Positions 22,087-33,459 of a stretch of DNA of 64,000 bases are shown one piece after another. Position numbers and translations under genes: made by a program. The stretch is from Isoperla grammatica. Its lineage: Eukaryota > Arthropoda > Insecta > Plecoptera > Perlodidae. Each line of letters begins with the position of its first letter. Within the stretch, counting starts at the first letter, position 1. Where the stretch lies: assembly GCA_945910005.1 (NCBI GenBank), contig OX246747.1, forward strand, positions 11,169,225 through 11,233,224. The letters run 5' to 3'. The notes beneath the pieces are model-generated. The model ran no database searches. It was not told the origin of the DNA and worked only from the letters and a program-made list of their open reading frames with translations.

Positions 22087-22389
22087 ATTGATTATTTAGG
22101 CTTAACGTCTCATATTTTTGCAACGAGGCTAATCGAGACGATGAGTGGGTGATATATGAAGATGAAATAGGGGGCTGTTTGGAGGAAAGGGGCCAATAGG
22201 AGGGCGGGGTGGAAAGGGGAAGGTGGAGGAAAGGGGCTTGGGGTGTGGACTGCACTTCGTCTGACTTCTCCTCGACCAGTCCGGCTAGGGTGGCCCTACC
22301 AGAAGCATACGCTTCCGCCGGCATAGCTCTAGGAATCATTAAAGCACGCAAACCTGCCCACCGCGATAAGGTAGCAGTCCATGGGCAGG
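22087..22389 (+). repeat. GCTTAACGTC family, head B with tail T1
   Basis: Full B-T1 copy. Short duplication TTCTCTTCAT flanks it (about 22071 and 22390). Confidence 0.85.
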
Positions 22390-22439
22390 TTCTCTTCATA
22401 CAATAAAAATGTTATTTAGGTGCACTTTTGATGATTGCA

Positions 22440-22674
22440 CAAGACATGATCGGGTGGTAATGAAGATGATGACGAAGAATAAAGCCAGTTCCGAATCAGA
22501 TCAACTGCAGGTCGCGTGGGTCGTCAAACGGGAGTCCAAAAAGGGAGGGCAGGTCCATGTGGGAGGAGAATTATTCAGTGGGACAGTGGGGTGGGGGAAG
22601 ACAGGGTGTCCTTTCGTCGCCTCTTACGACTAACAGAGTCACTCTGGGTATATTCTTCCCCAGGCTCAGACGGG
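22440..22674 (+). repeat. GCTTAACGTC family, head-less A body with tail T2
   Basis: Lacks the first ~60 bp; starts within the A body (GATCGGGTGGTAATGAAG) and ends in a single T2 tail. Confidence 0.8.
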
Positions 22675-22881
22675 CTGTAGCCTATTGTTACTATGGCCGT
22701 TTTCAGTTTAATTTAAACTTATGCTTGTAACTCTAGTTCCACTGTGGTTGCTAGAGTTACGTATTTAAACTAGTTCTTAGGCCTAAGTCTAAATGCACTT
22801 ATCTATACAATTTGTTAGTACATAGGGCTTACTACCAAACAAAGCTACAATTACATTATTTGGTGGAACGGAGAACATACA

Positions 22882-23127
22882 GTGAAAAACGCAAAAAGAG
22901 TTGGCGAGGGTGCCCCAGAGGCCACAACGGCAGCGAAATGGTCAAAACGAGTCGACCACTGTGAAAAACTGATAAGGGAGACTAGGGCCACAGAAGTGGG
23001 CATGGATACCCGGGGAGTTGGGCCAATAATCATAAACCTTCATGCAAGCGATGACACCGAAAGCGACGAGACAGACGAGGATGATGACGAGCTATGGCGG
23101 TTCCGCTATGAAGCTAGAACAAACTGA
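22882..23127 (+). other. small acidic-tailed open frame
   Basis: 81 codons: a basic start (MKNAKRVGEG), KWSKRVDHCEKLIRETR in the middle and a strongly acidic end (DDTESDETDEDDDELW). Such acidic tails occur in chromatin proteins and in partner proteins of transposons, but no domain is recognisable. Could be chance. Confidence 0.25.
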
Positions 23128-23261
23128 CATTTTTGAATAGAATAGTCTGCAAATGCTGCCATGGATAATTTATTTACACTTTGCCACTCTCTAGATAGTC
23201 TAATAATTTTATTTATATATATATGGATTTGTTGTCTACCGAGATATTCCGCCGCTTGTGT

Positions 23262-23570
23262 GAGTATACTGGTGCAGACCGAAGTCTGTCACCCATTGCT
23301 CGACGTTCCGCCCGAATTGCATCTGGCATGTTCACGAGTCCCTATCACGTCCTTCTCATTCAACAGCCTAACGTCGACTGACTATTGTCAGCCGAGGCGC
23401 GCGTTGTCTGTATACCCACTGCTGTAGAAGGTGGAGGTGCGGGGCGGCGCGGTTCTATTGTTAATTTTGAAGGATACGCCATCTGGTCCGAGGAAAGCAC
23501 TGATGCGGTGGCGTTCGTTTTTGCTGAAGGTGGTGTTTGCCTTAGTTTCACATGGAATGGGGTCAGGATA
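23262..23570 (+). repeat. dispersed repeat D, copy 2
   Basis: Partner of 13975-14270 (shared TCTGTCACCCATTGCTCGAC, GCGCGTTGTCTGTATACCC). Ends just before an (AT)n microsatellite at 23570-23603. Confidence 0.75.
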
Positions 23571-23670
23571 AATATATATATTTATATATATATATATATA
23601 TAACATATAAATAACAATGCACTGGCCAGAGGTTTTAACTTTGCGATTGCGCCCTCGCAATACCGATCGA

Positions 23671-23978
23671 TTTGATTTGATATTTGGGCTTAACGTCTCA
23701 TATTTTTGCAACGAGGCTAATCGAGACTATGAGTGGGTGATATATGAAGATGAAATATGGAGCTGTTTGGAGAAAAGGGGCAAGTAGGGAGCGTGAGAAA
23801 AGGGGAAAGGGGAGGAAAGGGGATTGGGGTGTGGACTGCACTTCGTCTGACTTCTCCTCCTCGACCAGTCCGGCTAGGGTAGCCCTACCAGAAGCATACG
23901 CTTCCGCCGGCATAGCTCTCGGGATCAACAAAGCACACAAACCTGCCCACCACGATAAGGTAGCAGTCCATAGGCAGG
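23671..23978 (+). repeat. GCTTAACGTC family, head B with tail T1
   Basis: Full B-T1 copy with a slightly changed end (CATAGGCAGG). Head preceded by TTTGATTTGA in place of GATT repeats. No target duplication visible. Confidence 0.85.
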
Positions 23979-24135
23979 CGTATACCCATGGAAAAAATTA
24001 TTTGTGGGGTGGAACCAGCTTTTTTATCCCGTCCCGAACACAAGGTCGAAGATTTACGTCAATACATACAGCCTCAAGCACAAAGCCACTTGCGGACGCA
24101 ACTTTTGACTTGCGTCTGCAAATCAATGAAACTGA

Positions 24136-24456
24136 ATGCACAAAACGATTTACCGACGCAAATATTTGCGTGAGCTCGTTAAAGTTGCGGCTGCCTCGAC
24201 CGTCCCGCAAATAGATAAAAATAGCGGCCCTGTCAAATACGGTGGACAACGGGCTCCCGCGATCTCGTGTTTTAGAAATTGCACCAATGTATTGGAAGTT
24301 CCTGATTACATTTTTATTACTAGTTATTATCTGGTAAAACATTTGGCTCCACTGTTAGTCAAAGATCTTTGTGTGGATTCAAGAATGTGCGATAAGAAAA
24401 AGTTACGGTACCTTCCAGTTGACGTTCAGATAAGTCTCCTTTTAAAATTGGCCTAG
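24136..24456 (+). other. open frame of unknown family
   Basis: A 106-codon frame begins MHKTIYRRKYLRELVKVA and ends YLPVDVQISLLLKLA. No domain recognised. The later part (from LEVPDYIFITSYYLVKHL) looks protein-like and could be a terminal exon. It follows a B-T1 repeat. Confidence 0.25.
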
Positions 24457-24539
24457 GCAAGCATACTTGTAAACCATGTGTAAGTGCGGAGTGCCTCGCT
24501 ACACGCCATAACAAATCTTAATGTGTGTGAAACTCAGAA

Positions 24540-25110
24540 AGTATAACTAAGGCCTCAGCCCAACCCTAGGCCTGGGCTATAAGCAGGCGTATGGCGAGGC
24601 CCTAGGCCTAAAGCACAGGTTTCAAGGGCTTAGCAACTTGTGGTAACGACAGCTTCAGTTCAGTCGTAGACGAAAAATAAATAAACGCTTTGTGTGTAAA
24701 CAGCTAGGTAGGCATAGGTCTAGGCTTAAGACGCCTAGGCCTAGGCCTACCCTACGCCGCATAGGCTGTTTAGGCGTAGGATCCGGCATACGAAACCTCG
24801 CAAACACCTGGGAATACCGCCGTAAATCGTAGCGTAGAGAGAATACAAGTACAATTATATACTTGGCCGTAGGCCTAAGCCTAAAGGATTGGTGTAGTAA
24901 CAGTAAACCTACGTTATAGTTTAGCCTTAGACCAACGTATAGGCCTACCAGTACATACCAAGTACTAGGCCACTAGGCTTAAGCTCAGACCACCTATTAT
25001 GCAAATAGCCCTGACCATTCTGGATTTCCATACCATTACCTACACTAGGCTAGGTCTAGGCCCGCGTAAGAACCATACTAAGAGCTAGATATAGACCCAA
25101 GCCCTAATGG
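24540..25110. other. AGGCCTA-rich non-coding stretch
   Basis: Dense copies of TAGGCCTA and its variants in both orientations (the word is palindromic), for example the run near 24735 CCTAGGCCTAGGCCTACC. No gene seen. Similar words occur sparsely elsewhere in the window. Confidence 0.6.
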
Positions 25111-25379
25111 GAATACACTAGATTATAGGCTGATTTATGTCGATGTCCGGATGTTCTGTGTCAACAGGGAATAAAATAAAATTTTATTATTACAAGGATG
25201 AATTTTTTAGGCCATACTCATGTAGATACAAGTCTATAGTTATGCGTTGAACTTTTTTTTATCCACCTGCCCCCCCCAAAAAAAACTTGTTGCTGATAAT
25301 CGTTTCCCCCCAACAGCAAAAGGGAATAACATAAATTTTATTATAACAGGCCTGAATCATATAGGCCATTAACCTTTAG

Positions 25380-25871
25380 ATGAAGTCCCCCTTACCCCAT
25401 TCCTACCACTCATCCTCATTTGAGACGCGCATGCTTAGTCTCACTGTGGGTGGTGCCGCTGCATCTTCAATGGGCGCCAATCCCATTCCATCTTGTTCGC
25501 CCTCAACATTTTCATCTAATTTCCATTCAGTATCATTAAAATCCCGTCCATCAACAATAAATTCCCGTCCATCAACATTACATTCCCTTCCAACGTCTCG
25601 AATGAGTTCGCCAGATGCCATTCATGTCGCGAAAAAGCAGAAGGTGAAATCGTTGGAGACGTTCCTGAAAAAACATATCTCCGAGAACAACAATACAGTC
25701 AAAGAAATCCTTTAAACTATCCCCGCAGATTCTGCGGACAAACACTTCTCAAATAACTTATGTCAACTGTTCCATAACGTCAAGCCGCTCCAACGGAAGC
25801 TGGAATGCCAGCATGAGGTTATCCGTCTTATCAACTCCTACATCGGGGATAACGAAGATGACAATGTCTAG
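25380..25871 (+). pseudogene. possible MADF/BESS-type protein C-terminus
   Basis: A Ser-rich frame from 25380 (SRPSTINSRPSTLHS) runs to TAA at about 25713. It continues in the same frame as ADKHFSNNLCQLFHNVKPL and then QHEVIRLINSYIG to a final TAG at about 25870. The last segment has the spacing of a BESS motif (F..NL...L..V......L...I...I), found after MADF domains in insect and transposon-derived regulators. One in-frame stop breaks it. No MADF domain is in view; the assignment is tentative. Confidence 0.35.
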
Positions 25872-25895
25872 GGCCTCGCTAAGTAAACTTATATA

Positions 25896-26204
25896 GATTG
25901 ATAGATATTTGGGCTTAACGTCTCATATTTTTGAACTTGGCTAATCAAGACGATGTGAGGGTGATAATGGAAATGAAATTGGGGGCTCTTTGGAGGATAG
26001 GGGCAAGTAGAAGGGCGCGTGAGGAAAGGGGAAAGGGGAGAAAAGGGGATTAGGGTGTGGACTGCACTTCGTGTGAATTCTCCTCCTCGACCAGTCCGGC
26101 TAGGGTGGCCCTACCAGAAGCATACGCTTCCGCCGGCATAGCTCTCGGGATCAACAAAGAACGCCAACCTGTCCACCACGATAAGGTAGCAGTCCCTGGG
26201 CAGG
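25896..26204 (+). repeat. GCTTAACGTC family, head B with tail T1
   Basis: Diverged B head (TTTTTGAACTTGGCTAATC) with full T1 tail. No target duplication seen. Confidence 0.87.
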
Positions 26205-27150
26205 TGCTTACAACATGTCATTGTTTTATTTGGTTTGTCATGCTTAGGCATAGACCTAACATAGCATAGAAGATGGAAGCACAACAACAACAACAACAAC
26301 AAAGGCTGCCTAGAAGACATCACCGCCTTGGTAACGCGGCAAGGTCACCGGCTTGGTGGTTGTACTGCGTTTCAAGTTATGGCCGACATTGCACGGTGGT
26401 GCAAGTGCACGCGCATTTGTTGGTAGCCCCACCTAGTAGTGAAAATAGAAACTATAAATTCAGTTGGTAAAAGAAGCTCATTACCGACATCACCGCCTTG
26501 GTAACGCTACATGATCTGGTGGCCGAAAATGAATTTAGCGGTAAATGACCGTTTGCCGGGAATTCCTCAAAATCTGGAGTTTCCAATAATGTTGGAATAG
26601 CCCTCAGTTCATTTGAATGGCTCATTCATATTTGTACGTTCATGCATACAAGTTACGCAGGTGCTGTGTATTATAAGTGCAATGAAGAATGATGGTGATG
26701 AAGATAGAAGCATATCGTCTATGTCTACGGTACGAAGAGGCCCAAATCAAGAAAGTTTACACACAACTAAATATTAAATATTATAATAACGAAATTATTG
26801 CATTGCATAATATATTATACTTTTAAGTTTTAACCATTAATTCCTTGTTAAAATGCAGATGCAATAAAATACCCCATGCTTTCAAAGCATTTCAAAATAT
26901 TACAGTCTACATGAGTTATTATTTAATAGAGTTTAATTAAAATATAGATATAAAAGACACCTCCGGGAGCATTCTAAAAAAAAAAAATCACAAAACATAA
27001 CAGTTGATGTTATGGTAGACTGTCCCTCCAAACTCTCACAAATCACAAAATAATGGCAACATTTTTTTCATGAAACTGTCGTGGTTTCTATACAAACCGA
27101 GAACAACTCCAACTGTTGCTCCGTACAAACATCCCCTTATTGTTTTCTTG
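26205..27150. other. unassigned DNA with duplicated short word
   Basis: A (CAA)n run at 26282-26300. The phrase GACATCACCGCCTTGGTAACGC occurs twice (near 26318 and 26486), as part of a roughly 170-bp spaced direct repeat. No gene seen. Confidence 0.45.
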
Positions 27151-27159
27151 TAAGAAATT

Positions 27160-27890
27160 ATAGATTTAGTTATAAAGACAGACCATGGCCTTGATATTCA
27201 TGTGGTATCGCAGCCAACCATTACGGACCATGAATTGATTCAGATTAATTTAACTAATCATACTAATGATGTGCAGGGAAAGCATACTATTAGAAAAAGG
27301 GATTATGAAAAGTGTAAGGATAAGCTGAATATGTATCTAATAGATCGCTGATTGATTGATTGATTACTGGGGCTTAACGTCTCATATTTTCGCAACTATG
27401 GCCAATCGAGACGATGAGCGAGTGATAATGAAGATGAGAAAGATGATGATGAAGAATAAAGCCACATCCGAATCAAATCCATTGTACGTCGCGTGAGTCG
27501 TCATACGGGAGTCCAGCAAGGGAGGGCAGGGCCATGTGGGAGGAGAAATCTTCAGTGGGGCAGTGGGGGGGAGGGCCAGGGTCTCCTTTTGTCGCCTCTT
27601 ACGACTAGCAGAGTCACTCTGGGCCTATTCTACCCCGGGCTGAGACGGGTCTCCTTTTGTCGCCTCTTACGACTAGCAGTCACTCTGGGCCTATTCTTCC
27701 TTGGGCCCAGACGGGTGTCTAATAGATCGAGATTGGTTATATAACTCTGATGATGTTAATAGTGTAGCTAATAATTTTGTTCAAAATATTGTTACAGGTC
27801 TTGACCTAATTGCCCCTCCTAAAAACAGTGGTCACTACTCAATGTTTGAAATACCCTTGGTTTAATAACATAGTAAGAGAAGTGTAAAAA
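27160..27890 (+). pseudogene. LINE endonuclease end and linker, interrupted
   Basis: The frame reads IDLVIKTDHGLDIHVVS then PTITDHELIQINL, the C-terminal end of an apurinic-type (EEP) endonuclease: the D-H pair of TDHELI is the catalytic SDH-like motif. It continues GKHTIRKRDYEKCKDKLN into the linker, is interrupted by an A-T2 repeat at a 12-bp duplication, and resumes DWLYNSDDVNSVANNFV, then APPKNSGHYS and, after a frameshift, KYPWFNNIVREV. This APxK...PWFN pattern precedes the reverse transcriptase in CR1, Jockey and related LINEs. No reverse transcriptase follows; 5' truncation or deletion explains the fragment. Confidence 0.7.
27348..27717 (+). repeat. GCTTAACGTC family, head A with doubled tail T2, inside a LINE
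   Basis: 12-bp target duplication TCTAATAGATCG at 27336-27347 and 27718-27729. Two tandem T2 units at the end. Shows that T2-tailed copies also move with short target duplications. Confidence 0.93.
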
Positions 27891-27987
27891 GAAAGGGCTT
27901 ATAATTATTAATGTAAAATTAAAAAAATGTGCCATGCCCACACTACCGTAATCCCCTTCTCCTATTCTCCCTTTATAGTTCCCACAG

Positions 27988-28596
27988 GTTTGCGATGCTA
28001 ATATGAAGTTTCTGGACATCGTTGTCCGTTGGCCTGGCTCGGCCCATGACTCGCACATCTACAATAACAATGAGCTTAGAAGGCATTTACACAATGCAAA
28101 TCTAACTCTTTCAACCTGGCTGCTTGGCGACAGTGGTTATCCACAGCAGTTCCGCCTCATGGTGCCAGTATTGCGACCTGTTACACAGGAAGAACGGCAT
28201 TACAACGAACGTCACAGGTCAACAAGGAATGTTGTTGAAGGGGCATTCGGTGTGCTAAAGATCAGGTGGTTGTGTCTCTCTAGAGCCGGCACACTGTTGT
28301 ACACCCCTGCTAAGGTTGTGAAGATGATCGGTGCTTGCTGTGTACTGCACAATATTTGCATTGAAAACAATGTTCCTCTTCCAGGAGATCCGCCAGATAT
28401 TGTACCTGGCAATGAGGATGATGCATTGGGTGTTGCAGCATTCAGCACAGGATCTGGCCATTCGCAACAGAGGAGGCGCTATGCGGGCAGCATTGTATGC
28501 TACAAGATTCAACAGGCCCTAAGCAGATCAACTGAGAAATTTGTTTTCAAAGTCCAAATCTTAAAACTATATTCCCTTCGGTTACATGTCTCATAA
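27988..28596 (+). pseudogene. PIF/Harbinger (HARBI1-like) transposase, terminal exon
   Basis: Starts after an acceptor TAGTTCCCACAG in phase 0 with VCDANMKFLDIVVRWPGS, then AHDSHIYNN, LLGDSGYP (second catalytic Asp), RNVVEGAFGVLKIRW (catalytic Glu) and CCVLHNICIENNVP. These are the last two thirds of the DDE_4 nuclease; the first catalytic Asp would be on an upstream exon that I do not find. About 200 residues, uninterrupted, including all visible active-site residues, so this is the best preserved Harbinger piece in the window. Its C-terminus (FKVQILKLYSLRLHVS) is not family-like and may be read-through. It could be a host HARBI1 relative or a transposon exon. Confidence 0.8.
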
Positions 28597-30512
28597 TTCT
28601 GCAACATTTTCAGTTGATTCTGCTCCTTCCACTTAATAGCGGTACCGTTATTTTTTGTGGTTTAACCTTTCCACGTCAACAAAAAAGACCCCATAGATGA
28701 GGGGTGCCCAACATACGGCCCGCGGGCCGCATGCGGCCCGCGAAGCCATTTTATGTGGCCCACACCTCCCAGTGCATAGTATTGTCTTAAAAACATGAGC
28801 CTCATAAATAAACCCGCGAAGGAAACTTAATTTTCTGTAAACTCGTTTTGTTTTAAAATTGATTTGTTTGAGAGCTCAGAATTCGCAGCGAAAATGGTCA
28901 TAATACTTGTTTCTACAGTATTTTGTCGCGCGGTCAAGGCGAGTTCCTTGGAAGCAGCGGAGGGGGTGGTATTGTTTTCTTTGGCGACATCCGGCTACAG
29001 GTGATCATTTTACTCAAAGGTCGCCGGTACCCTTAAAGGGTGACGGTGTGACTGTGGCATAAAGGCTGCCGCCACGGACTGGGGCATGCCATGTGTTTGA
29101 CAGTTTGCACTTTTCCGCAGAAACTGTAGGTAATTTTCCCATTGGCCAAAAGACATGTACCCGACTCAGGGTGGCTCAAGAACCAACCGGCGAGGACCAC
29201 TGGATTTGCAGGTGTCCGTGGAAATATTTTTCACACTTTTAGTCGTGTTCATGCTCGCAAGTGAGAACGTCGTTGTAAAATTTATGTGTCTGTGTGTTGA
29301 GTATTTAGTGTTGATTTACCTACGTGTTTTCTAACAATATCACTGTCAAAAGAATTAAAACGACGTAAAATAAGTAGTGAATGCCGTGTGTTTAATGAAA
29401 AGTGGACGGATAGTTATTTTTGTGTGCCAAGTAATGAGAAAGTTGTGTGCCTAATATGCAGAGACATCATTGCAGTGTTCAAAGAGTACAATATCAAAAG
29501 GCATTATGACTTGAAACACAAAAATGAGTACGATAAATATGAAGGAATAAATCGAAGTGATAAAGTAAGCAAACTTAAACAAAATCTCGTGTCTCAGCAA
29601 TGCATGTTTAAAAAAAAGATAAATGAAAACCAAGCGGCTGTACGTGCTAGTTTTCGTGTTGCCCACTTATTAGCGTCGGGGGGCAGACCATTTTCTGATG
29701 GGGAATTTGTAAAGAACTGTATGCAAGCAGTTATCGACGAAGTTTGCCCCGAAAAGAGAAGTACCATTGACGCGATCAGCTTGTCACGCAATACAATGAC
29801 AAGAAGAGTGGAGGATTTGGGAACAAATTTATTTTCCCAACTGAAGGATAAATGCAAAACATTTGAAAGTTTTGCTTTGGCTTTGGATGAAAGTACCGAC
29901 GTAACAGACACAGCTCAAATGCTGATTTTTATTCGTGGTACCGACGACAAGTTTAATGTCACGGAAGAATTAGCGTCATTAAAAAGTTTACATGACACTA
30001 CAACAGGTGAAGATATATTTAACAACGTGAGTGAATCTCTGGAAGAACTTGGTCTAACTTGGGCGAAGTTAACAGGCATAACAACGGACGGTGCACGCAA
30101 TATGACTGGGACTAATGTTGGTTTGGTAGGGCGAATTCGCAAAGAAATGGACAAGTTAAATGCCGAAAAACCTCTAGAAATACACTGCATCATTCATCAG
30201 CAGGCATTATGTGGCAAAGCTTTGAATTTGGAACATGTTATGAAAGTTGTAGTATCCACCGTTAATTTCGTTCGATCTCATGGATTGAACCATCGCCAGT
30301 TTCAATCATTTTTAGATGCAATTGAGGCAGAATATGGAGACCTGTTGTATCATAGTGAAGTTCGTTGGTTAAGCCGTGGCAACGTTTTGAAACGGTTTTT
30401 CAATCTACGGTCAGAGATTGAGTTATTTATGAATGATAAGGGAAAACCAATAGCTGAACTATCAGACGACGAGTGGTTGTGGGATCTTGCCATTCTAACA
30501 GATTTACCTGCA

Positions 30513-31352
30513 GGGCGATTCTCTAAGATGCGCGGTAAATTTAACCTTAACGACACTTGTACTAAACTTACCACACGATAAGCTACCGCGCGATTCCCAA
30601 CTACCATTTCATAACGTTCGATAACCGTATCGAAAGGACGTGGCCGTTGCAGCAGAGCAGCGCCTGTTATATATTAGTTTGTGGATGTTTTCGAGATGGC
30701 TGTGTACACTATAGAAAGTTAACCAATCACAACGCGTGAAAAAATGGAACGTTTGCCATTGGGTGCGTTTGATTTCCGGACACCTTCTGCACTTTTTTCA
30801 CTTATTGCAGCATTAGGGTTCGTTTGATTTACCGGCACCTTTTGTACTTCATGCCATGTATCCCATGAAATAACATGGAGTGAGTGCAAAGAGTATAAAA
30901 GGTGTAGCAAATCAAACGAACCTAGTGTTTGAACTTAGAAGTAGGCCTAGGGTTCTAGGCCTACCCTACGTGCCGTGACGGCACGGCCAAACTAGGAAAG
31001 TAGGGTTATGATACAAAATTACTTCTAGACTTTTGTTACATAACTACAAATTATATTTCCTTACTCACAAACATATTTTTAAATATAAATATCGTATATT
31101 TGTACCGATACACACAACAAATTTCTATAATCAATTAGTTCAAATGCTGAAGTGAACATGAGACGGCTTGAAAAGTCCGCCATGTTTTCTTATCGCACGT
31201 CTAAAGGCAGGGTTTTGGAGCGCGCTACTTTTAACGTAGGTGGTAACGATCTTTGTCGATAAAACACGGTAGAGAATCGCTAACTCAATGCGGTAAGGCT
31301 CGTAACGTCGAAAACGGGCGTTCAATTTACCATGGACCTTAGAGAATCGCCC
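30513..31352. mobile_element. 840-bp element nested in the hAT transposase gene
   Basis: Ends are inverted: GGGCGATTCTCTAAG at 30513 and CTTAGAGAATCGCCC ending at 31352. The flanks give TGCA (4 bp) as target duplication, or CTGCAG (6 bp) if the first G is not counted. The similarity of the ends extends further inward with mismatches (GGTAAATT(T/G)AAC). No transposase inside. The class is unclear, as neither duplication length is diagnostic. Younger than its hAT host. Confidence 0.92.
30813..30924. repeat. small inverted-repeat element inside the 840-bp element
   Basis: TAGGGTTCGTTTGATTT and AAATCAAACGAACCTA form its ends (112 bp). A related direct copy, GGGTGCGTTTGATTTCC, lies just upstream at 30760, so there are at least two pieces. 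This makes three levels of nesting. Confidence 0.75.
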
Positions 31353-32318
31353 TGCAGAACAGTTAAACATTTTGAATATGAAACTTCAGGGGAAAGGAAA
31401 ATTAATATGCGAAATGTACAGTGAGGTCAAAGCTTTCAAAACTAAATTACAACTTTTTCGGCACCAACTTGACAACAAAAAAGTTCCCCATTTCAGCTGC
31501 TGCACTGAACTGCTAAAAGATAGTTCATTCCGCAGTGAAACTCCAATTGGGCGAGTGATCAAAGTTATAGATGACCTTCAAACGAACTTTGATAATCGCT
31601 TCCAAGATTTTTCCGCACGTGGCAGTGAAATTAGACTTTTTGAGAACCCATTTGCAGTGGATGTTAATGACGTAAAGATCGAGCTTCAACTGGAAATAAT
31701 TGAATTGCAATGCAACAGCATTTTGAAGAATAAATTCAATGAGAGGGAATTGCTAGAATTCTACAAATGTTTGTCGTCACAACAATATCCATGCCTCCTG
31801 AAGTTTGCTCGTAGATTTGCATCAGTTTTTGGAAGCACGTACATTTGTGAATCGACATTTTCACGAATGAAATACACCAAATCCAAGCTACGGTCGCGAC
31901 TGACAGACTCTCATCTCCATGCAGCTTTAAGGGTTGGTGTCACGAACTTTGCACCAGAAATTGATAAGATATCGCAGGAGAAAAAAGCACAGTCCTCTCA
32001 TTAACGGTAAGTTCACTTGATAAAACCCACAGACATAAACAATTGTCACTGGTCATAACTTGCACATTCAAATTACGTGAGCTTTAAGTAATTTTTCGGT
32101 TATTTTATAGAAATAAACCTTAGTGACATGGTGTTAATTCATACCAAGTTCAAGTAGTCCTATATCAATACATTTTTCATAAAATTTGATATCGCTTAAA
32201 AAAACCATCGATATACATTTGTGTTGACATGGCCCGCCAACGTATAATAATTAGGTCATGTGGCCCACTTCTAAATTAAGTTGGGCACCCCTGCCATAGA
32301 TAGTTCAAACCGTGGCGA

Positions 32319-32499
32319 GATTGATTGATTAATGGGGCTTAACGTCTCATTTATGCAACAATGGCTAATCGACACGATGAGCGGGTGATAATGAATATAA
32401 AATTGGGGGTTCTTTGGAAGAAAAGGGCAAGTAGGAGGGCGCGTGAGGAAAGGGCAAAGGAGGGGAAAGGGAGGGAAAGGAGATTGGGAGTGGACTGCC
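32319..32499 (+). repeat. GCTTAACGTC family, mixed head A / body B, 3' truncated
   Basis: Head AATGGGGCTTAACG (type A) is followed by a B-like body (AAATTGGGGGTTCTTTGG...GGCGCGTGAGG). It stops at GTGGACTGCC without the T1 end. It inserted immediately outside the hAT target duplication. Confidence 0.82.
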
Positions 32500-32553
32500 A
32501 TCTGCCACACTAATAAAGTGTTGCGATTCCATTTGCAAACCTTCTCACTACAG

Positions 32554-32709
32554 TTGGTTGTTGTTATTGGTTTCAAGTGGGAGAAAACGGATAACCAAAG
32601 AGTATTAATGGAACGTTCCAATATTGAGCTGCATAGAATCAACACTTTAAGAAAGTATAAACAAAACATTGATAGTCTAAATCTAGTCCTCGGCAGCAAA
32701 ATATTGTAG
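32554..32709 (+). pseudogene. DDE transposase fragment (Tc1/mariner-like group)
   Basis: About 50 residues in one frame up to TAG: GFKWEKTDNQRVLMERSNI, then ELHRINTLRKYKQNIDS. In a widespread animal group of IS630-like DDE proteins the segment G(F/Y)(R/K)WKKTxxNRxVLMExxDI immediately precedes the first catalytic Asp. The catalytic part is absent here. Identification depends on that one motif. Confidence 0.5.
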
Positions 32710-33440
32710 ACAAAACGTTGATTTTAAAGAGAAGAATGTTGGGGAAGACATGGAAAAATAAAGATACGAAAAGTGCAAAGCGAGGTGACATGAATGATGG
32801 AAGGAGATTAATTATGTTGCATGCGCGGAGGGGGAGAGGGGGGGGGGGTGGTTTTGTCCCTTAATCCAGTTTACTCTTTGCTTCTGGTAGTAACACTGGT
32901 GACTACCATGGTGAAATGAATAGCAACAACTAAGATACAATTAAAACTAAAAAAAAATTTCAACTTCAATACACCAGCTACCGAATAACTTTCTTACTCA
33001 CCGGAGAGACAGGGAAGTTTTGTTTTGTTCCCTAAATCCCAATTCCAAACGGTTTTTTGTTCTCCTCGAGCGAGAAGGCTCTTAGGCCAAAAGCTTTGAT
33101 AAATATCAAGGATGCCATAATAGTCTTCTCTCTTCTGGCCACTGTTTAGTACTCGATTAGTAACTACCATACGTAGCAACGTGACACTGCATTGTGCAGA
33201 AGATCAATATTGAGGCACATATTTGACTGATACATTGTATGAAACGCTGGATACCAATTTGAGTTTCGTTTGATCGGTTTGATTGGTTTGATGGCTAAAG
33301 ATGGAACCGTTGAGTGAGAAATATATTACGTGTTGATTAATATAACATTATGTAAGATATTTATTATATTTCTCGCTTAACGGGTGAAACTCTTCCCTAG
33401 GAGTTGCAATCCATGCAGCCAATGTTCCTGTGATGGCAGG
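32710..33440. other. unassigned DNA
   Basis: A poly-G run at 32837-32850. No coding content recognised. Confidence 0.4.
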
Positions 33441-33459
33441 TGAACGTGACGCAATGCCG

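Larger units (their letters stand above)
29340..32004 (+). pseudogene. hAT transposase (BED finger, GTF2IRD2/ZBED-like group)
   Basis: The reading frame covers 29388-30512 and resumes in frame at 31357-32004 when the insert 30513-31352 and one TGCA target copy are ignored, about 590 residues. Numbering from the GTG at 29388: a C2H2 (BED-like) finger at about residues 21-44 (CLIC, then H39 and H44); the RNase-H-like core begins near residue 160 with LALDEST (Asp167) and GITTDGARNM (Asp234); the C-terminal dimerisation region has YICESTFSRMKYTKSKLRSR, with the catalytic Glu near CEST. The family group is that of GTF2IRD2 and ZBED-type proteins. The conserved N-terminus reaches back to KRRKISSECRVF at 29361, but no ATG lies between it and the upstream TGA at 29298, so the start codon is lost or on a separate exon. 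Confidence 0.9.
28699..32293 (+). mobile_element. complete hAT transposon carrying a nested element
   Basis: Perfect 8-bp target duplication CCATAGAT at 28691-28698 and 32294-32301. Terminal inverted repeats GAGGGGTGCCCAAC (left) and the complement CAGGGGTGCCCAAC (right) differ at one base. Subterminal GGCCCGCGGGCC and TGGCCCAC motifs occur at both ends. It contains a hAT transposase gene, itself split by an 840-bp element. Total 3595 bp, about 2751 bp without the insert and its target copy. Confidence 0.96.
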
